Source of the DNA: CBDTTW01 sp965363675 | GTDB lineage: Bacteria > Bacteroidota > Rhodothermia > Rhodothermales > DASSAV01 | Assembly (NCBI GenBank): GCA_965363675.1 | Contig: CBDTTW010000157.1 | Span: forward strand, 1-7,060 | Reading direction: 5' to 3' | DNA length: 7,060 bases | Shown here: positions 5,285 through 7,060 of the stretch, in pieces | How positions within the stretch are numbered: position 1 is the stretch's first letter | How the letters are laid out: the number at the start of each line of letters is the position of its first letter | Made by a program: the position numbers and the translations under genes | The notes under the pieces: model-generated | Database searches by the model: none | What the model was told of the DNA's origin: nothing | Seen by the model: only the letters and a program-made list of their open reading frames with translations

Positions 5285-6487
5285 TCAGAGGGGCAGCACC
5301 GAGGCGGCCAGCACGTCGGGGCAGGCGGCGATGCGGGCCGTAACGGCCTCGTCCGGCGCGCCGTCGAACCGTATGCGCGCGCAAGCCGCTTCGGCTCCCG
5401 CAAAGATAAGGTTTTCCATCTCCTGCACGTTCCAGTTCGCCTTGCGAACTTCGTCCAGCACCGCCGCGAGCACGCCCACGCGGTCGAGGTGCCGCACCGT
5501 CAGCAGGTGCGTGGCGGGCGTGGCCTTTGCCATGTTGACCACGTTCGGGGCCGTGCCCGTATCGGCGTAGGCGTTGATGATGCGCGCCGCGTCGAGCGCC
5601 ACGGCTTCCTGCGCCTGCTCCGTCGAGGCGCCGATGTGGTGCGTCATATACACCGAGGGATGCCCGGCCAGCGGATGCGCGAAGGCGCCGTCCTTGGCGG
5701 CGGGCTCGCCCTCCATCACGTCGAGCGCGGCGCGGATGCCTTTTTGCTCCAGCGCCTCGCGCAGGGCGGCCTCGTCCACGACCGAGCTGCGCGCCGTGTT
5801 GATGAAGAGCGCCCCCGGCTTCATCGCCTCGAAGAACGCGCGGTCGGCCAGCCCCTTCGTCTCCGGCGCTCCGGCCACGTGCAGCGTCACGATGTCGGCC
5901 TCGCGCGCGACGGCCGCCGGGTCTGCCGCCCGCTCGATGCCCAGTTCGGCGGCTTCCTGGTCCGTCAGGCTGCGGCTCCAGGCCACCACGCGCAGATCCA
6001 GCGCCCGCGCCCGCACCGCCACGGCCCGCCCGATGCTTCCCATGCCGACGATGCCGAGCGTGCGCCCCCGGAGGCCGCGCCCCTTCGAGTACTTCGCCTT
6101 GTTCCAGACGCCCTGCCGCGAGTCCGCCACGCCCTCGGCGATGTAGCGGTCCAGCGCGATGAGGAGCCCGATGGTCAGCTCGGCTACGGCGGCTGCATTT
6201 TTGCCGGGGCAGTTCGCCACGAACACCCCGCGACGGCTGGCCGAGGCCACGTCGATATTATCGTAGCCCGCGCCCGCCCGGACGATCAGCTCCAGGCGCT
6301 CCCCGGCCTCGATGACCGCCGCCGGAACCTTCGTCGAGCGCACCACGAGCACCTGCGCCCCTTCCGCGCGCACCGCCTCCACCAGCTCGTCGCCCTTGAT
6401 GCCGTTGCGCGTCACGACGGTATGCCCGGCGTCTTCCAGAACCTTGTTCGCTGCCGCAGGCAGCTTGTCGGCAATCAGAATCTTCAT
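5285..6487 (-). CDS. serA: D-3-phosphoglycerate dehydrogenase SerA with C-terminal ACT domain
   Basis: The 400-residue protein oxidises 3-phosphoglycerate to 3-phosphohydroxypyruvate, the first committed step of serine synthesis. Order: substrate-binding half (VRSTKV 49-54, RAGAGYDNIDV 70-80), NAD(P)-binding half (GIVGMGSIG 145-153), then ACT domain (about 328-400). Catalytic residues by family pattern are Arg233 (NTARSS), Glu261 (DVMEGEP) and His284 (THHIG). The cofactor loop reads VVAWSRS (167-173), with Ser171 where NAD enzymes usually carry Asp, so NADP use is possible. The ACT domain has RHLDRVGVL (332-340), with His333 and Asp335 near the serine-binding positions of the E. coli enzyme, and Asn353. 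This suggests retained but perhaps altered serine feedback. The frame stays open 89 codons upstream over the DUF1015 gene, but MKILIADK at 6487 is the family N-terminus. The gap to the upstream gene is 37 bp and to serC 28 bp, so they form an operon. Confidence 0.97.
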   Translation of the reverse strand: MKILIADKLPAAANKVLEDAGHTVVTRNGIKGDELVEAVRAEGAQVLVVRSTKVPAAVIEAGERLELIVRAGAGYDNIDVASASRRGVFVANCPGKNAAAVAELTIGLLIALDRYIAEGVADSRQGVWNKAKYSKGRGLRGRTLGIVGMGSIGRAVAVRARALDLRVVAWSRSLTDQEAAELGIERAADPAAVAREADIVTLHVAGAPETKGLADRAFFEAMKPGALFINTARSSVVDEAALREALEQKGIRAALDVMEGEPAAKDGAFAHPLAGHPSVYMTHHIGASTEQAQEAVALDAARIINAYADTGTAPNVVNMAKATPATHLLTVRHLDRVGVLAAVLDEVRKANWNVQEMENLIFAGAEAACARIRFDGAPDEAVTARIAACPDVLAASVLPL

Positions 6488-6502
6488 AACAACCTGACGG
6501 GT

Positions 6503-6522
6503 TATCCGGGAAGCCCGGGATA
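6503..6522 (-). other. Hairpin between the DUF1015 gene and serA
   Basis: An inverted repeat pairs 6503-6510 with 6514-6522 (eight pairs, one bulged G at 6519, three-base loop). It starts three bases after the DUF1015 stop codon and ends 15 bases before the serA ATG. No T run follows on the minus strand, so it is unlikely to terminate. It could stabilise the message end or modulate serA translation. Confidence 0.4.
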
Positions 6523-6524
6523 GA

Positions 6525-7060
6525 CTATAGCGAAGTAAGCGTATCGAGGGGCAGCCCCTCGCCGAAGACGTGCACCAGCAACCCGCTGCGCAGCTTCGGC
6601 TCGAACCAGGTAGACTTCGGCGGCATGAGCAGCCCGGCGTCGGAGACGGCCGCCAGCTCGGCAATCGAGGTGGGGTGCATCGAGAAGGCCGCCTCGGCGG
6701 CGCCGCTGTCCACGAGGCGCTCCAGTTCGGCCGCGCCCCGGATGCCGCCCACAAAGTCGATGTTCTTGTCGCGCCGCACGTCGGTGATGCCCAGCAGCGG
6801 CTCCAGCACGAACTCCGAGAGCCGCGCCACGTCCAGATCGTCGGCCGCGCTGCCCCGCCGCGACGCCGGAAGCTCCAGCATATGCCACTGCCCGCCCAGG
6901 TACAGCCCTGCCTCGCCCGGCCGCGCAGGAGCAGCGGCGCCCCGGTCCCGGCGCAGCGGCATCGCGGCGGCGAGGCGCTCCAGCAGCGCCTCGGCCGGCA
7001 GCGGCAGGCGGCGGATGACGCGGTTGTACGGCAGAATCCGCATCTGGTCGAAGGGGAACA
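6525..7060 (-). CDS. DUF1015 family protein, C-terminal part (5' end outside window)
   Basis: The visible 178 residues are the C-terminal part of a family whose members are about 410 residues long. An in-frame ATG at 7043 exists, but codons before it continue as FPFDQ ahead of MRILPYNRVI, the internal family motif (compare DQLRILPYNRV in relatives). The gene therefore enters from the right and ATG 7043 is internal. Further family-like segments are LSEFVLEPLLGITDVRRDKNIDFVGG, AFSMHPTSIAELAAVSDAGLLMPPKSTWFEPKLRSGLLVHVF and the end at TLTSL. Family members were once loosely labelled ParB/Spo0J-like; no function is established to my knowledge. In Bacteroidota the gene commonly sits next to serA and serC, as here with 37 bp to serA, which suggests a role tied to serine or phosphoserine metabolism (inference). 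No membrane segment or signal is visible in this part. Confidence 0.88.
   Translation of the reverse strand, partial: FPFDQMRILPYNRVIRRLPLPAEALLERLAAAMPLRRDRGAAAPARPGEAGLYLGGQWHMLELPASRRGSAADDLDVARLSEFVLEPLLGITDVRRDKNIDFVGGIRGAAELERLVDSGAAEAAFSMHPTSIAELAAVSDAGLLMPPKSTWFEPKLRSGLLVHVFGEGLPLDTLTSL

Noticed and set aside
4528..5343. Plus-strand open frame of 271 codons antisense to serC
   Set aside because: No domain; serC on the other strand is certain.
5261..6523. Plus-strand open frame of 420 codons antisense to serA
   Set aside because: Rich in Arg, His and Val with no recognisable domain; a typical shadow of a strongly G/C-third-position gene.
6488..6754. Extension of serA to an ATG at 6754 (89 extra residues)
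   Set aside because: The extra part is low-complexity Arg/Ser/Pro-rich and overlaps the DUF1015 gene in another frame; the family N-terminus MKILIADK begins at 6487.
6525..7043. A complete 172-residue gene starting at ATG 7043
   Set aside because: The frame continues to the window edge as FPFDQ, which fits the interior of the DUF1015 family, so the ATG is internal.

Overview
The window is GC-rich (roughly two-thirds G+C by eye, with strong G/C third positions). It looks like chromosomal DNA from a Bacteroidota/Rhodothermota-type bacterium (Salinibacter or Rhodothermus relatives). That placement is inference, from a Wzi-family outer-membrane protein, the gene order DUF1015–serA–serC, the subtype of SerA, the scarcity of Shine-Dalgarno sequences, and the high GC. 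No mobile element, tRNA, rRNA or CRISPR array was seen.

Left part (1–2609) concerns surface polysaccharide. A partial minus-strand gene, closely resembling WbpB/WlbA (UDP-N-acetylglucosaminuronate 3-dehydrogenase), runs off the left edge. Diverging from it across a spacer of about 225 bp is a plus-strand gene for a secreted Wzi-type capsule-assembly beta-barrel. One makes a precursor of an acetamido uronic acid and the other acts at the cell surface, so this looks like the edge of a capsule or O-antigen locus.

Middle part (2610–3413) begins with an unusually AT-rich, non-coding stretch holding a candidate hairpin and promoter. Two small plus-strand genes follow: a 78-residue helical protein of unknown function with two tandem ribosome-binding site/start pairs, and a 76-residue protein with four cysteines arranged like a small zinc ribbon.

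Right part (3410–7060) is a minus-strand cluster, read from right to left: a DUF1015 protein (partial, enters from the right edge), serA (3-phosphoglycerate dehydrogenase with a C-terminal ACT domain), serC (phosphoserine aminotransferase), a strong intrinsic terminator, then a SprT-like zinc metalloprotease with two tandem zinc-ribbon modules. SerA and SerC carry out the first two steps of serine synthesis from 3-phosphoglycerate. The phosphatase step (SerB) is not in the window. The sprT-like gene meets the 76-residue gene tail to tail, with both stop codons inside one CTAG.

I see no clear new multi-gene system. The points most worth a second look are the DUF1015–serine linkage, the SprT-like protein with a duplicated ribbon that starts directly after a terminator, the Ser/Arg cofactor loop in SerA, and the two small unassigned genes.
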